From Bacteroidota bacterium (GTDB lineage Bacteria > Bacteroidota > Bacteroidia > Flavobacteriales > Weeksellaceae), in the NCBI GenBank assembly GCA_023399595.1, contig JAEWOR010000034.1, positions 16,777 to 80,776 on the forward strand: 64,000 bases of DNA. Direction: 5' to 3'. The translations under genes and the position numbers were made by a program. The notes below the pieces were generated by a model. It ran no database searches, was not told the DNA's origin, and saw only the letters and a program-made list of their open reading frames with translations. Positions 1 to 7,148 of this stretch are shown here, one piece after another; within the stretch, counting starts at the first letter, position 1, and every line of letters begins with the position of its first letter.

Positions 1-122
1 TGGTAATGATAAACTGCTCTCACATTTGCTATTTCAGCGTAAAGCTTTACAAGATCTGTATACAGCTGAGTGTTTTTTTTACTGTCGGCGTTTTTCAACA
101 GTTTTAGAATTCTATTTCTCAT
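1..122 (-). CDS. partial phage protein, N-terminal 40 residues
   Basis: An open frame starts with ATG at 120-122 and runs off the left edge of the window. The visible part begins MRNRILKLLKNADSKKNTQL and is basic and probably helical. Its start overlaps the last codons of the membrane-protein gene to its right by 11 bases, as expected for two genes of one late operon. I do not recognise the family. The late unit that begins at about 539 therefore continues to the left of the window. Confidence 0.6.
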   Translation of the reverse strand, partial: MRNRILKLLKNADSKKNTQLYTDLVKLYAEIANVRAVYHY

Positions 123-483
123 AAGTCCAATGTTTTAAAATGTAAAATTTTCTGATAATTATATATGAGTAAAGGATGAAAGGATAGCTTACTCCTATAT
201 CTGTATTCGTAAAAAAGTAATATCCAGAAATAGCAAATAATGCCAAAAAAGCAATAACCGAAGCGGTATCTACTAAGCCAAACCAACAGGATTTTCGATA
301 AATTCTAACATTCGGATTTTCTTTTCGCTGGATTTCTAAAATGCCAATTTCTGATAAAAAGAAAATGCAAAGCGCAGGAAAAACGATACTGATGTAAAAT
401 GATTTACTAATGAAGAATGCCACCGTAAGAACTACTAGTAAAAGCAACTGAAAATAGGTGAGCCATTTGTGATAAGGATGCAT
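112..483 (-). CDS. small phage membrane protein, unknown function
   Basis: 123 residues from the ATG at 481-483 (MHPYHKWLTYFQLLLL). The frame is open further upstream, but that extension reads through the promoter element at 500-539 and a terminator hairpin, so it is rejected. About four hydrophobic segments are visible: near residues 10-25, 30-45, 70-90 and 95-110. It is the first gene of the leftmost late unit. A holin-like role is possible for a small multi-span phage protein, but nothing in the sequence proves it, and the recognisable lysis genes are elsewhere (13242-15438). Confidence 0.65.
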   Translation of the reverse strand: MHPYHKWLTYFQLLLLVVLTVAFFISKSFYISIVFPALCIFFLSEIGILEIQRKENPNVRIYRKSCWFGLVDTASVIAFLALFAISGYYFFTNTDIGVSYPFILYSYIIIRKFYILKHWTYEK

Positions 484-499
484 ATATACTATTTTCTTA

Positions 500-539
500 C
501 GAAAGTAGAGCGAACGCAATTCGCAAGTTGTGACGCAAA
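500..539 (-). promoter_or_regulatory. phage late promoter P1 (TTTGCGTCACAA-type)
   Basis: On the minus strand TTTG (536-539) is followed by CGTCACAAC, and after exactly 28 bases by TACTTTCG (500-507), a one-mismatch version of the Bacteroidetes -7 box TAnnTTTG. The same motif with the same 28-base spacing is found at 7057-7096, 11940-11979 and 18657-18696. It lies directly after a terminator and 16 bases before the ATG at 483. The stretch TTCGCTCTACTTTCG is shared with the 7057 copy. Confidence 0.65.
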
Positions 540-540
540 G

Positions 541-566
541 AAAAAAGCCACTCGTTGGAGTGGCCA
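541..566 (-). terminator. intrinsic terminator before P1
   Basis: On the minus strand GCCACTC and GAGTGGC form a stem with a short loop, followed by six T. It closes the transcription unit to its right immediately before promoter P1. Confidence 0.7.
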
Positions 567-595
567 AATAATAAAGTATAATGAATGAATGTTTA

Positions 596-760
596 CTACA
601 AAGTTACTTTATAAAATTTCGATTCGGAGAAAGGGAAAGATACATACTGATCTTCGTCTACTAAAATAAGCATTTCTCCCTCTAATTTCCAAAGGCTTTC
701 TGCATCTACAAAAACACCTTCAATGGAAATCACATCTATATTGTTACGGTAATATTCCAT
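596..760 (-). CDS. small phage protein, 54 aa, unknown
   Basis: A short frame starts with ATG at 758-760 (MEYYRNNIDVISIEG) and stops at 596. It overlaps the 3' end of the 744-1025 gene by 17 bases, which suggests translational coupling. The protein is acidic (VDAESLWKLEGEMLILVDED) and looks like a small beta-rich polypeptide. It fills the space between the 93-residue gene and the terminator at 541. Support is position and amino-acid composition only; no family is recognised. Confidence 0.5.
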   Translation of the reverse strand: MEYYRNNIDVISIEGVFVDAESLWKLEGEMLILVDEDQYVSFPFSESKFYKVTL

Positions 761-1025
761 AGTTATTAGATTGATATTCGTCTTGTAAATCTTGGAAAGT
801 TTCTTTGTTGTCTTTCACTAGTTCCACCATGCAGGAAAGAAAGCCTAAAATCTTGTAGAACTCTTCTTTCTCTTGCTCCGAAGCTGTAGATTTAGCAAGA
901 ATACCAAATGCAGCTTTGTTAATTTCCTCTATACAGCCTAAATTTTTACATGCTTGTAAAATAAGGCTTACCAATTTGTTTTCCAGGGCATCCATAGGGA
1001 ACGCCGATACGCTTGAATTGTTCAT
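744..1025 (-). CDS. phage protein, 93 aa, unknown
   Basis: 93 residues beginning MNNSSVSAFPMDALENKLVS. It is predicted to be mostly helical, with charged heptad-like stretches near residues 45-60 (SEQEKEEFYKIL). It lies 35 bases after the 1061-1294 gene and overlaps the next small gene. Size and place fit a head or tail accessory protein, but nothing diagnostic is visible. Confidence 0.6.
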   Translation of the reverse strand: MNNSSVSAFPMDALENKLVSLILQACKNLGCIEEINKAAFGILAKSTASEQEKEEFYKILGFLSCMVELVKDNKETFQDLQDEYQSNNYGILP

Positions 1026-1060
1026 TTTTTTTGTTTTTTAAAAAATTAGAACTTCTAAAA

Positions 1061-1294
1061 TTATTCTATAACGTACTTTAACTTATAGTTTCTAACTGCA
1101 TTTCTTCCTGCTATAAGCTTTGTTCTTCCGTAGGCGTGGGTTTCTCTGTCTGTGAGATTGGATATTATGGCGAGGTAAGAGCCGTGGAATTTCTGGTAAG
1201 TGATGTAAACTTCATCTCTAAAACTTACTTTCTTTAACGCTTTTTCTTTTCTGTTAAGCGTTTTTCTGGATTGGGTTTTTGTTTTGTTTGACAT
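1061..1294 (-). CDS. small basic phage protein, 77 aa, unknown
   Basis: 77 residues starting MSNKTKTQSRKTLNRKEKAL. The N-terminal third is very rich in Lys, Arg and Thr, suggesting nucleic-acid binding, and the rest is beta-like (YITYQKFHGSYLAIISNL). It is the first gene of a small operon that has its own promoter at 1470-1500. The first 12 coding bases after the A of the ATG are complementary to a segment of its own leader (1370-1381), so translation could be blocked by an RNA hairpin. Function unknown. Confidence 0.6.
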   Translation of the reverse strand: MSNKTKTQSRKTLNRKEKALKKVSFRDEVYITYQKFHGSYLAIISNLTDRETHAYGRTKLIAGRNAVRNYKLKYVIE

Positions 1295-1465
1295 TTTATT
1301 TGTTTTTAAAAGTTTCTCCTAAAAACATCCACTATAGAAAAGCAAAAAACCTTGACTTTCGTGGATGTCGTCAAACAAAACCTTCCGGAGAAAGAACCAC
1401 TACTCGCCAAGGCGATTTATTGATAATAAAAATTATATCTGGATTACCAGAAGATTTTGTTTGAC
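1282..1465 (-). promoter_or_regulatory. structured leader with two mutually exclusive hairpins
   Basis: The leader of the 1061-1294 gene holds an inverted repeat: 1447-1465 can pair with 1370-1388 over 19 positions. The two non-identical positions become G·U pairs in minus-strand RNA but would be C·A mismatches in plus-strand RNA. The same segment 1370-1381 is also perfectly complementary over 12 bases to 1281-1292, the start region of the gene. A second inverted repeat (ACATCCAC 1325-1332, GTGGATGT 1361-1368) lies between. Only one of the two long pairings can form at a time. That it is a switch is inference; an old duplication of the gene start is the alternative. Confidence 0.45.
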
Positions 1466-1469
1466 ATGA

Positions 1470-1500
1470 CAAAGATGCAAACTTATTTTTTACTGTGCAA
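1470..1500 (-). promoter_or_regulatory. promoter for the 1294-596 small-gene operon
   Basis: On the minus strand TTG (1498-1500) is followed after 20 bases by CATCTTTG (1470-1477), one mismatch from the Bacteroidetes -7 consensus. It would give a leader of about 170 bases before the ATG at 1294. Confidence 0.45.
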
Positions 1501-1509
1501 TAGTTTACA

Positions 1510-1539
1510 AAAAAAATCTCCGAATATTCGGAGATTTTT
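1510..1539. terminator. bidirectional intrinsic terminator
   Basis: A perfect 9-base stem (ATCTCCGAA/TTCGGAGAT) is flanked by an A-run on one side and a T-run on the other. It ends the 1543-2289 unit on the minus strand. Confidence 0.75.
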
Positions 1540-1542
1540 AAT

Positions 1543-2289
1543 CTATCTAACAGCTTCAGACCTTTTACTTTCTAATGTCCAATTACTTTGATCAAGTTTA
1601 TCACCTCCGTTGTATCTTAATTTTAATTTGTAGATGTATGATTTTTCCATTCCAAAAGCATTTTTCGCTTTTACTTTTTGTAAAACAGTAAAACTACCAT
1701 CTGAATTTTCAGTTGAATTACAATCAAAAACAGAAAAACTAGCTTCATCTGGATAATTTAAATCTGCTTTTATAAAATCACTTGAAATAGCACACGGATT
1801 ACTCGAAGAACCGCTTTTATTCACTAAAAAATAAAAACCAGCCACAACTACAAAAACAACTAATATCCAAATTGCTGTTCTATTTTGACTTTCTTTCTCA
1901 TGTTTATAATTAAATTGAATAATTTCTTCAAAAGCCATTGGGTTAGTTTTACCTTCTTCCCATATTTCTTCTAAATGATATTTAATATCCGTAAAATATT
2001 GAAATGCATTTTTACTTTCCGATTTAATAGCAACCTTTAAATCTTTATCCTCTTTTTTCACGTTAAAAAACAAGATACCATCAGTTCCAAATTCAATACT
2101 TTTTATAAATTTAGTATAAAGTGTAAATAACACCTTATCATTAAAGGCGTTTTTCAGATGAACTCCATCTTTAAACGGTTGGAATTTAATCAAAACTTTA
2201 GATTTTACATCTGGATAACCTCCATAATAAGTAATCCTAGAAGACTCGGCTTTTAGACTCTTAAAATAATTCAAATGTTCACTTAACAT
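1543..2289 (-). CDS. single-span membrane protein, self-contained phage accessory unit
   Basis: 248 residues. Residues 1-135 are a soluble, probably cytoplasmic domain without a signal peptide. A strong membrane segment lies near 141-158 (AIWILVVFVVVAGFYFLV), followed by KSGSSSNPC and a C-terminal domain of about 85 residues with two Cys (ISSDFIKADL, SVFDCNSTENSDGSF). The gene has its own -7 box TATATTTG (2306-2313), a terminator on each side (2317-2345 and 1510-1539), and repressor-like operators about 110 and 215 bases upstream. This fits a 'moron' inserted among late genes. A lysogenic-conversion or superinfection role is inference. Confidence 0.6.
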   Translation of the reverse strand: MLSEHLNYFKSLKAESSRITYYGGYPDVKSKVLIKFQPFKDGVHLKNAFNDKVLFTLYTKFIKSIEFGTDGILFFNVKKEDKDLKVAIKSESKNAFQYFTDIKYHLEEIWEEGKTNPMAFEEIIQFNYKHEKESQNRTAIWILVVFVVVAGFYFLVNKSGSSSNPCAISSDFIKADLNYPDEASFSVFDCNSTENSDGSFTVLQKVKAKNAFGMEKSYIYKLKLRYNGGDKLDQSNWTLESKRSEAVR

Positions 2290-2305
2290 AGTTAAAATTT
2301 TTCCA

Positions 2306-2313
2306 CAAATATA
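2306..2313 (-). promoter_or_regulatory. -7 box of the 1543-2289 accessory gene
   Basis: Perfect TAnnTTTG (TATATTTG on the minus strand), 16 bases before the ATG and directly after a terminator. No convincing -33 element is seen. Confidence 0.5.
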
Positions 2314-2316
2314 AAA

Positions 2317-2345
2317 GAAAAACCCCGCCTAAAGGCGAGGTAAAA
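2317..2345 (-). terminator. intrinsic terminator upstream of the accessory gene
   Basis: On the minus strand CCTCGCC and GGCGGGG form a stem followed by five T. It isolates the accessory gene from upstream late transcription. Confidence 0.65.
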
Positions 2346-2389
2346 ACACAAATAATGAATAATAAATTTATTTCTCCTGATTACTTGAT

Positions 2390-2414
2390 GCTAATATACA
2401 AATTGTTGTATTAT
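2390..2414. repeat. 25-base direct repeat, copy 1, with operator palindrome
   Basis: Identical over 25 bases to 2496-2520, and over its first 21 bases to 4479-4499. It contains the palindrome TACAAATTGTTGTA at 2397-2410, also present at the phage early control region (29088-29101). It lies upstream of the 1543-2289 gene. Confidence 0.65.
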
Positions 2415-2495
2415 ATACAAAATAAAAATTCCCTGTATTTATACAAGGAATCTTAAAGTATTATGATGTCAACAAGATGTGGGAGAAACATCTTT

Positions 2496-2520
2496 GCTAA
2501 TATACAAATTGTTGTATTAT
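2496..2520. repeat. 25-base direct repeat, copy 2, with operator palindrome
   Basis: Exact copy of 2390-2414. The palindrome is at 2503-2516. The repeat overlaps the stop codon of the small helix-turn-helix gene at 2517. Confidence 0.65.
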
Positions 2521-2705
2521 GAATTGTATATTTTTTGTCTGTTTTCTAAAAAACTTCCGTAAGCATCTAGTAATTTAACTTCCATATCTGCGGAAAGCTG
2601 ATATTTCCCTTTGAAAAGCTTGCGTACATAATCATAACTTAAACCAAATTCCTCACAAAATTCTGTGAGATTTATCCCTTTGAAAAGTAATTTTAATTTT
2701 TCCAT
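2517..2705 (-). CDS. small helix-turn-helix protein, 62 aa
   Basis: 62 residues from the ATG at 2703-2705 (MEKLKLLFKG). An upstream in-frame TTG two codons earlier is not needed and is not chosen. Residues 14-35 (LTEFCEEFGLSYDYVRKLFK) have the spacing of an XRE-type helix-turn-helix, with Gly at the turn. A perfect inverted repeat ACGGAT-TT-ATCCGT (2716-2729) overlaps its own -7 box, suggesting autoregulation. It lies between the late head genes and the accessory gene. Targets are unknown. Confidence 0.65.
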   Translation of the reverse strand: MEKLKLLFKGINLTEFCEEFGLSYDYVRKLFKGKYQLSADMEVKLLDAYGSFLENRQKIYNS

Positions 2706-2708
2706 ACC

Positions 2709-2729
2709 CAAATATACGGATTTATCCGT
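2709..2729 (-). promoter_or_regulatory. promoter overlapped by a palindromic operator
   Basis: The perfect -7 box TATATTTG (2709-2716, minus) shares one base with the perfect inverted repeat ACGGAT-N2-ATCCGT (2716-2729). Only three bases separate the -7 box from the ATG of the small HTH gene, so the mRNA may be leaderless. Confidence 0.5.
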
Positions 2730-2737
2730 TATTTCGG

Positions 2738-3127
2738 TTAAATTATTTTACCATCTAATTCCGCAATAATCTCATCCCGAATACTATCTGATAGACCAAA
2801 GGTTAAATCTCTACCCAACTGTCCGAAATGCCCCATGATAATCCTATTATGAATGTCGTAAGTTTTTTTACGTTTGTATTTTTCTGTTTTGCGTGGCTTT
2901 GTAAGTCGCTTCATCTCTACCATACGCAAAAGCCCTTTATGTTGGTAAATCATAGTGTCGTCATCTACCGTAAAAGTTCTATCAGCATTGGAAGCATCGG
3001 AGAAGCTTGGCATTTTAGAATTTTGCTTTTCATTAATCTTATCGGCATGCTTTTGCAACATACGCCTTTGGAAAGCTGCCAAAATTAGCTTTTCACCTTT
3101 AGCTTTTCTTTCGCCTACTAAATCCAT
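2738..3127 (-). CDS. phage protein, 129 aa, unknown (head/tail region)
   Basis: 129 residues starting MDLVGERKAKGEKLILAAFQ. It is strongly basic in the middle (MKRLTKPRKTEKYKRKKTYD) and ends with an amphipathic segment (SIRDEIIAELDGKII). The ATG overlaps the stop codon of the preceding gene, so the two are coupled. Position at the end of the portal unit suggests a connector or completion protein, but this is only positional. Confidence 0.6.
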   Translation of the reverse strand: MDLVGERKAKGEKLILAAFQRRMLQKHADKINEKQNSKMPSFSDASNADRTFTVDDDTMIYQHKGLLRMVEMKRLTKPRKTEKYKRKKTYDIHNRIIMGHFGQLGRDLTFGLSDSIRDEIIAELDGKII

Positions 3128-3579
3128 TAGAATTCAAATTTCTGTGATTTTTCATCTACTTCTATAGAATAGCCCATGCAACTTGCTTTTCTGGCAAAAG
3201 GATCTATACGCAAAGTCCCACGTTCTAATTCAAAAGAAGCACAGTTTTCATTGGTAAAAAGTTTTTTTACAAAAGGTTTTAACACGGCAATAATTTCTGA
3301 TAATGTAGAAATATACTCGTCTTGATTTTTAAAAACTTTAAGATCTACTTTTTTGCAAAGGAAGAACTGCAGATAAGATTCTATTCCGCTCTCGTCTTCC
3401 TCCCCGAATCCAGAATATGACGGAACCACAACTACCAATAGAAGATTTTCTTCCTTTTTGTGGTCTGTCATCAAATTTGCTAATTCGTCATCCGTTACCA
3501 CAAATTCTATTTTTTTTATCGCTGGAAGTTCTGGCTTTAGTTCTGCCAAACGTTCTTTAAGTAAACTAATATCAATCAT
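3127..3579 (-). CDS. phage protein, 150 aa, unknown
   Basis: 150 residues starting MIDISLLKERLAELKPELPA. It is an alpha/beta-like protein with a hydrophobic strand (ENLLLVVVVPSYSG, near residues 43-56) and an acidic linker. It overlaps the upstream 3572-4462 gene by eight bases and the downstream gene by three. Its size and place after the portal fit a head-tail joining or neck protein; no diagnostic motif was recognised. Confidence 0.6.
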   Translation of the reverse strand: MIDISLLKERLAELKPELPAIKKIEFVVTDDELANLMTDHKKEENLLLVVVVPSYSGFGEEDESGIESYLQFFLCKKVDLKVFKNQDEYISTLSEIIAVLKPFVKKLFTNENCASFELERGTLRIDPFARKASCMGYSIEVDEKSQKFEF

Positions 3580-4462
3580 TACTAGAGGTTTGAGATTCTG
3601 CTTTTATTCTTTCCATTTCTTTTTTCTCATGACGAGCTCGGTAAATAAGGTCGCACATTCTTATGAGGATAAGCATATAATCTGTTTTTCTTACATCTTC
3701 ATATGGTCCAAAAACATTGCTTTCTGCCAATTGGAAAGAGGTAGCTCTTAAACCAATGCTTTCTACTATTTCATCTGTAGAAGTTTCCAAATCATCATTT
3801 TTGGAGTTGAAAAGCATACAAATTTCTATTTCTCTTCCATCCAGGAGAATTACACACTCTTTTGTTATATAATTTACAAACGACACGAAAAGCAGGTAGA
3901 AACCATAGATATAGCGAATATCTAAGTGCTTGAAGAAAGCTATTCTCTTTTCTAGCTTTATCTTATCGTAAGTTTCATTAGATTTAAGATAGAATATTGC
4001 AAAAAGTCTTACTAAATATTCTATTTCATTTGTTTTCTTGTAGTTTTCTAATTCTCCGAAACCATCTTCTATTTGTCCATAAGTACAGTCTTCAAAACTA
4101 TCTTTAGGACCATAAAAAGAATGGTTGAGATATTTTACAGATTTTACAGGATTATGAATAAAATCTAAAATTAAGTGAGGAACTTCATTTTCATCTTTCA
4201 CAAAGAAAGAATCTATTAGTTCTGAGCATATGAAAATATTTTGCCACTTTTCTTCGTCTGCATTTTCAAACTCTTCTTTTTTATACTCCATGTTCAAGAG
4301 AACATAAAGAGCCATTGTACGGAATTCATTGTAAGAGATTTCTCCTGTTTGAAGAAAGAAGATAAGTTTTGCCATATCGAGATAATGATCTCTTTTGCAT
4401 TCGCCTAGTTTTTCGGCAATCCAAACACGCTTATTTATTTCTAAAAATTCTAATGAGTGCAT
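3572..4462 (-). CDS. phage protein, 296 aa, unknown
   Basis: 296 residues starting MHSLEFLEINKRVWIAEKLG. It is helical and rich in aromatic and acidic residues. The C-terminal 70 residues (IGLRATSFQLAESNVFGPYE ... IRMCDLIYRARHEKK) look like a separate helical module. The 39-base gap to its right carries a 21-base copy of the repeat that contains the repressor operator, so this gene may have its own controlled promoter inside the late operon. Function not recognised. Confidence 0.6.
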   Translation of the reverse strand: MHSLEFLEINKRVWIAEKLGECKRDHYLDMAKLIFFLQTGEISYNEFRTMALYVLLNMEYKKEEFENADEEKWQNIFICSELIDSFFVKDENEVPHLILDFIHNPVKSVKYLNHSFYGPKDSFEDCTYGQIEDGFGELENYKKTNEIEYLVRLFAIFYLKSNETYDKIKLEKRIAFFKHLDIRYIYGFYLLFVSFVNYITKECVILLDGREIEICMLFNSKNDDLETSTDEIVESIGLRATSFQLAESNVFGPYEDVRKTDYMLILIRMCDLIYRARHEKKEMERIKAESQTSSND

Positions 4463-4478
4463 AAAGTAATTTTCAAAT

Positions 4479-4499
4479 GCTAATATACAAATTGTTGTA
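4479..4499. promoter_or_regulatory. operator-containing repeat inside the late operon
   Basis: A 21-base match to the 25-base repeat at 2390 and 2496. The palindrome TACAAATTGTTGTA is at 4486-4499. It fills the short gap between the stop at 4502 and the ATG at 4462. Confidence 0.55.
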
Positions 4500-4501
4500 A
4501 A

Positions 4502-5398
4502 TCACAACGAAACAAAGCCATCATCTTTAGTGAAATTTATTTTCTCACGAGGTACAAAATCTGTTTTGCCTTTGCTTATCTCCTGCTCCAAAGACAATAA
4601 AAAACCTGAAGTTTTTTTCTCATAATACAAAGCAGAAGATTCTACATCGTAACCAGTTGCCGCTTTTTTATTTTCCACTTCTGCTTTCATTAGTCCCTCT
4701 GGAAAAAGTTGTAACGATAATTTTTTAATTCCATCCGCCATTGCATGATGAACACAAGCATTTTGAATTAAACGATAAATGCGAGTAGTTTTTTGATTTT
4801 TATAATCTAAAAATTGAGTTCCCACTCTGGCAATAATTTCGTCTTCCTCAAAAGCAGCCATACTTGGAGCTAATTTATAGTAAAGCAAGTGAGAGTTGTT
4901 GATATTAACATACTTTTGAAACTCATGAACATTAGGAACAAATAAGCCCGTAAACTGCTGCATATATTCCGACTCCGACATATCTTCTGACTCTACAATA
5001 AAGGCAATAAGTTCATCTAAAGTTCTGTAATATGCTTTTTCGTTCTCCGCATCAGACTTTTCTATTTGCCATTGCCAAGGTGCTTTATGATGATCGTCTG
5101 AACGGAATTGCCTTCCATTCTCCGTAAATTTAATATCGGTAAGTGGCGCGTATTTTCTAACGGCATCTAAAGCAATAGGATAACGAAGAAGCTGTAAGTA
5201 TTCATCTTCCATGTCGCCAGCTTCAAATTTATCTACACCTATATCATAATTATCTTTCCCAATAACTCTTATAATTTCCCGAGTAGCCATCCTGAGATAA
5301 GGCCATAACTGAATAACATCTAAACTAGCATCATTCATTCCTGTAATCTCCAAAAGATCTGTGCTGTCTCCTGCATTTTTATTGAATAACATTTTCAT
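4502..5398 (-). CDS. phage head-region protein, 298 aa, unknown
   Basis: 298 residues starting MKMLFNKNAGDSTDLLEITG. It follows the portal-like gene by 11 bases and is probably co-expressed. The middle (FQKYVNINNSHLLYYKLAPS) and the segment ACVHHAMADGIKKLSLQLFP appear helical. Genes in this place usually encode head-tail adaptors or connectors, and proteins of similar layout occur in Bacteroidetes phages without an assigned function. The role is inferred from context alone. Confidence 0.6.
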   Translation of the reverse strand: MKMLFNKNAGDSTDLLEITGMNDASLDVIQLWPYLRMATREIIRVIGKDNYDIGVDKFEAGDMEDEYLQLLRYPIALDAVRKYAPLTDIKFTENGRQFRSDDHHKAPWQWQIEKSDAENEKAYYRTLDELIAFIVESEDMSESEYMQQFTGLFVPNVHEFQKYVNINNSHLLYYKLAPSMAAFEEDEIIARVGTQFLDYKNQKTTRIYRLIQNACVHHAMADGIKKLSLQLFPEGLMKAEVENKKAATGYDVESSALYYEKKTSGFLLSLEQEISKGKTDFVPREKINFTKDDGFVSL

Positions 5399-5409
5399 AA
5401 TATTGCTGC

Positions 5410-6774
5410 TTAATGTGGATTATTAACTACTCTATCTTTTGAAGATTGATCTTCTTGTTTTTGGGCTTCCTCATGGTAAAAACCAATTTGTAAACCACTT
5501 TCTGGGAAGTTGAGTTTTAATGCGGTATTAATAGCTTTTGTTACCACTTCCTCCGGCACTTTTACACCAATTAATTTAAACATAGTATAAGCGTACAACT
5601 GTTCGGAGCCTGAATCAGATTTTCCTTGATCTGTAATTCCTCCTAAAGATTTATGAATTCCCACTGCTGCCGAAACTGCAGAATCTGCTTTGTCTGCAAT
5701 TTTTATCTGAGTTTCCACAAAATCTTTTACATTTTGGTCGATTGGAGTAATCGTCCAGCCTGCATTTTTAAGAGAAGTACCATCTTCTATTATAATGTCT
5801 TTTGTGTGCCAAATTTTCCCCGCATTATGGTCGGATGTAAGCGTTTCGATAATTGTCTTGAAAAGCAACCTCTCATAATCATCTAGCATTTTCTCATTAT
5901 ATTCTTCTTCAGTTTTCTCACATTCCTTTTTTATCATCTCTCTTTTGGCATCCCAAAACTGAGCTGGGGAAGTGATATGATATTTAGCATTTACAGAATT
6001 TTTGGATAAAGCTTTAAGAATTAACGGAACGGCAGTCGCTCTATTAATCCACTCCAACGCTCCTAATATTGTAGGAATAGGATAAAAATCTGTAGCATAG
6101 GAATATAATTTTGAGAAGAAAATACTTCTATTAGCTCCAAATGGTTTTAGAGGATTGTAAAGTGGATAAGATTTATACCCGTTTGGTTGAAAGACATTCC
6201 AGGCGTCTGAAACTATACCATGTGTTGCTTCTGTACTCCCTTTTTTCCTTGCCAAACGAAACCAAAGCGGATTAATATGTTCTAAAGAGTGTATTCTTTC
6301 CTTTCCTAATCTCCCCGATTTTGCTTTAATAATAGTTGAAGCATTACATTGAGAAAAGTTTGTATCTTGAATGATATTAAGAAGATATGTTCTATAATCA
6401 AAACTATCTAACCATTCTTGTATCGTTGCATTTTCCGTCCATTCTCTTACAGGTTTTCCGTTATCGAAAACAGTTTTATATAAGTGTGGACCTTGCCCCC
6501 AAAGTAATTGCTGTTTTTTCTCCATTACCCCAGGTATATTAGGATTTCTATAAATGGTATTTTTCAGCAGCTGCGGAATATCGTTAAACATTCCGTATGG
6601 AATAAGTTCTAGTTCATCCTCAAAGGAGTACAAGTGGTTCCATGTATTAAAATCCATTATGCCATTACGGGCAGAATCGAAATCTACTTCCTCTACTTGG
6701 TAAGAGAAAACAGCAGCAGGCGTTGTAACTACAGCGTGATCGCCATATCTTTCTATTTCTAAAGTTTCGCTCAT
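5410..6774 (-). CDS. portal-like phage protein
   Basis: 454 residues. The order is typical of portal proteins: a beta-rich N-terminal part, a central segment with FYPIPTILGALEWINRATAV followed by a long helix (REMIKKECEKTEEEYNEKML), then a C-terminal stretch with GKSDSGSEQLYAYTMFKLIG leading into KVPEEVVTKAINTALKLNFP. The portal forms the dodecameric DNA gate at one head vertex. The gene overlaps 6771-7052 by four bases and belongs to the unit started by the late motif at 7057-7096. It lies downstream of capsid and protease genes, the reverse of the most common order. The assignment is from general layout and context, not a diagnostic motif. Confidence 0.55.
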   Translation of the reverse strand: MSETLEIERYGDHAVVTTPAAVFSYQVEEVDFDSARNGIMDFNTWNHLYSFEDELELIPYGMFNDIPQLLKNTIYRNPNIPGVMEKKQQLLWGQGPHLYKTVFDNGKPVREWTENATIQEWLDSFDYRTYLLNIIQDTNFSQCNASTIIKAKSGRLGKERIHSLEHINPLWFRLARKKGSTEATHGIVSDAWNVFQPNGYKSYPLYNPLKPFGANRSIFFSKLYSYATDFYPIPTILGALEWINRATAVPLILKALSKNSVNAKYHITSPAQFWDAKREMIKKECEKTEEEYNEKMLDDYERLLFKTIIETLTSDHNAGKIWHTKDIIIEDGTSLKNAGWTITPIDQNVKDFVETQIKIADKADSAVSAAVGIHKSLGGITDQGKSDSGSEQLYAYTMFKLIGVKVPEEVVTKAINTALKLNFPESGLQIGFYHEEAQKQEDQSSKDRVVNNPH

Positions 6775-7052
6775 GGTTTTACGGTTCTGCCGTTAATCTC
6801 CAGAAGAAGTGGCCAATAAAACTGGCGTCTTTCATTTTCGTTAATTCTTAGGAAGCTTACTAAAACATCGTGTTTTTTACTTTGATTTCGGCGGTAACCT
6901 GCACAAAGAAAAATTTGTTTCTCTTCTACAATACCTTTAGATGTTTTATCTTTTGCATTGTGAGATAAATATTTAATGTTTGCAGGTACACCTTGCCGTG
7001 AGTATTCTCTAAGAATTTCTAAAGCTTTTAATGGAGTTATCGGCTTGTTCAT
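6771..7052 (-). CDS. small phage protein, 93 aa, unknown
   Basis: 93 residues from the ATG at 7050-7052 (MNKPITPLKALEILREYSRQ). A longer frame upstream reads through a terminator and the late promoter element, so it is rejected. Basic (YRRNQSKKHDVLVSFLRINE). Only four bases separate the putative -7 box from the ATG, so this mRNA may be leaderless. The stop overlaps the ATG of the portal-like gene. Confidence 0.6.
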   Translation of the reverse strand: MNKPITPLKALEILREYSRQGVPANIKYLSHNAKDKTSKGIVEEKQIFLCAGYRRNQSKKHDVLVSFLRINENERRQFYWPLLLEINGRTVKP

Positions 7053-7056
7053 GAAG

Positions 7057-7096
7057 CGAAAGTAGAGCGAAGAAATGAGTGAAGTTGTGACGCAAA
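7057..7096 (-). promoter_or_regulatory. phage late promoter P2 (TTTGCGTCACAA-type)
   Basis: TTTG (7093-7096, minus), CGTCACAAC, 28 bases in total to TACTTTCG (7057-7064). It directly follows the T-run of a terminator. The 15 bases ending in the -7 box are identical to the copy at 500-514. Confidence 0.65.
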
Positions 7097-7123
7097 AAAA
7101 CCCAATACCTAAGCATTGGGTTT
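7094..7123 (-). terminator. intrinsic terminator before P2
   Basis: On the minus strand AACCCAAT and ATTGGGTT form a stem with a short loop, followed by a seven-T run that is part of the P2 element. Confidence 0.75.
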
Positions 7124-7148
7124 CCAAAAAAATAATTAAAAATGAAAA

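Noticed and set aside
484..567. In-frame upstream extension of the 112-483 gene (and likewise 7053-7127)
   Set aside because: Both extensions translate a terminator hairpin and the shared late promoter motif; their similarity comes from the DNA motif, not a common peptide.
1279..1464. Plus-strand frame of 61 codons
   Set aside because: It covers the leader inverted repeat and overlaps the start of the minus-strand gene; no promoter or protein-like pattern.
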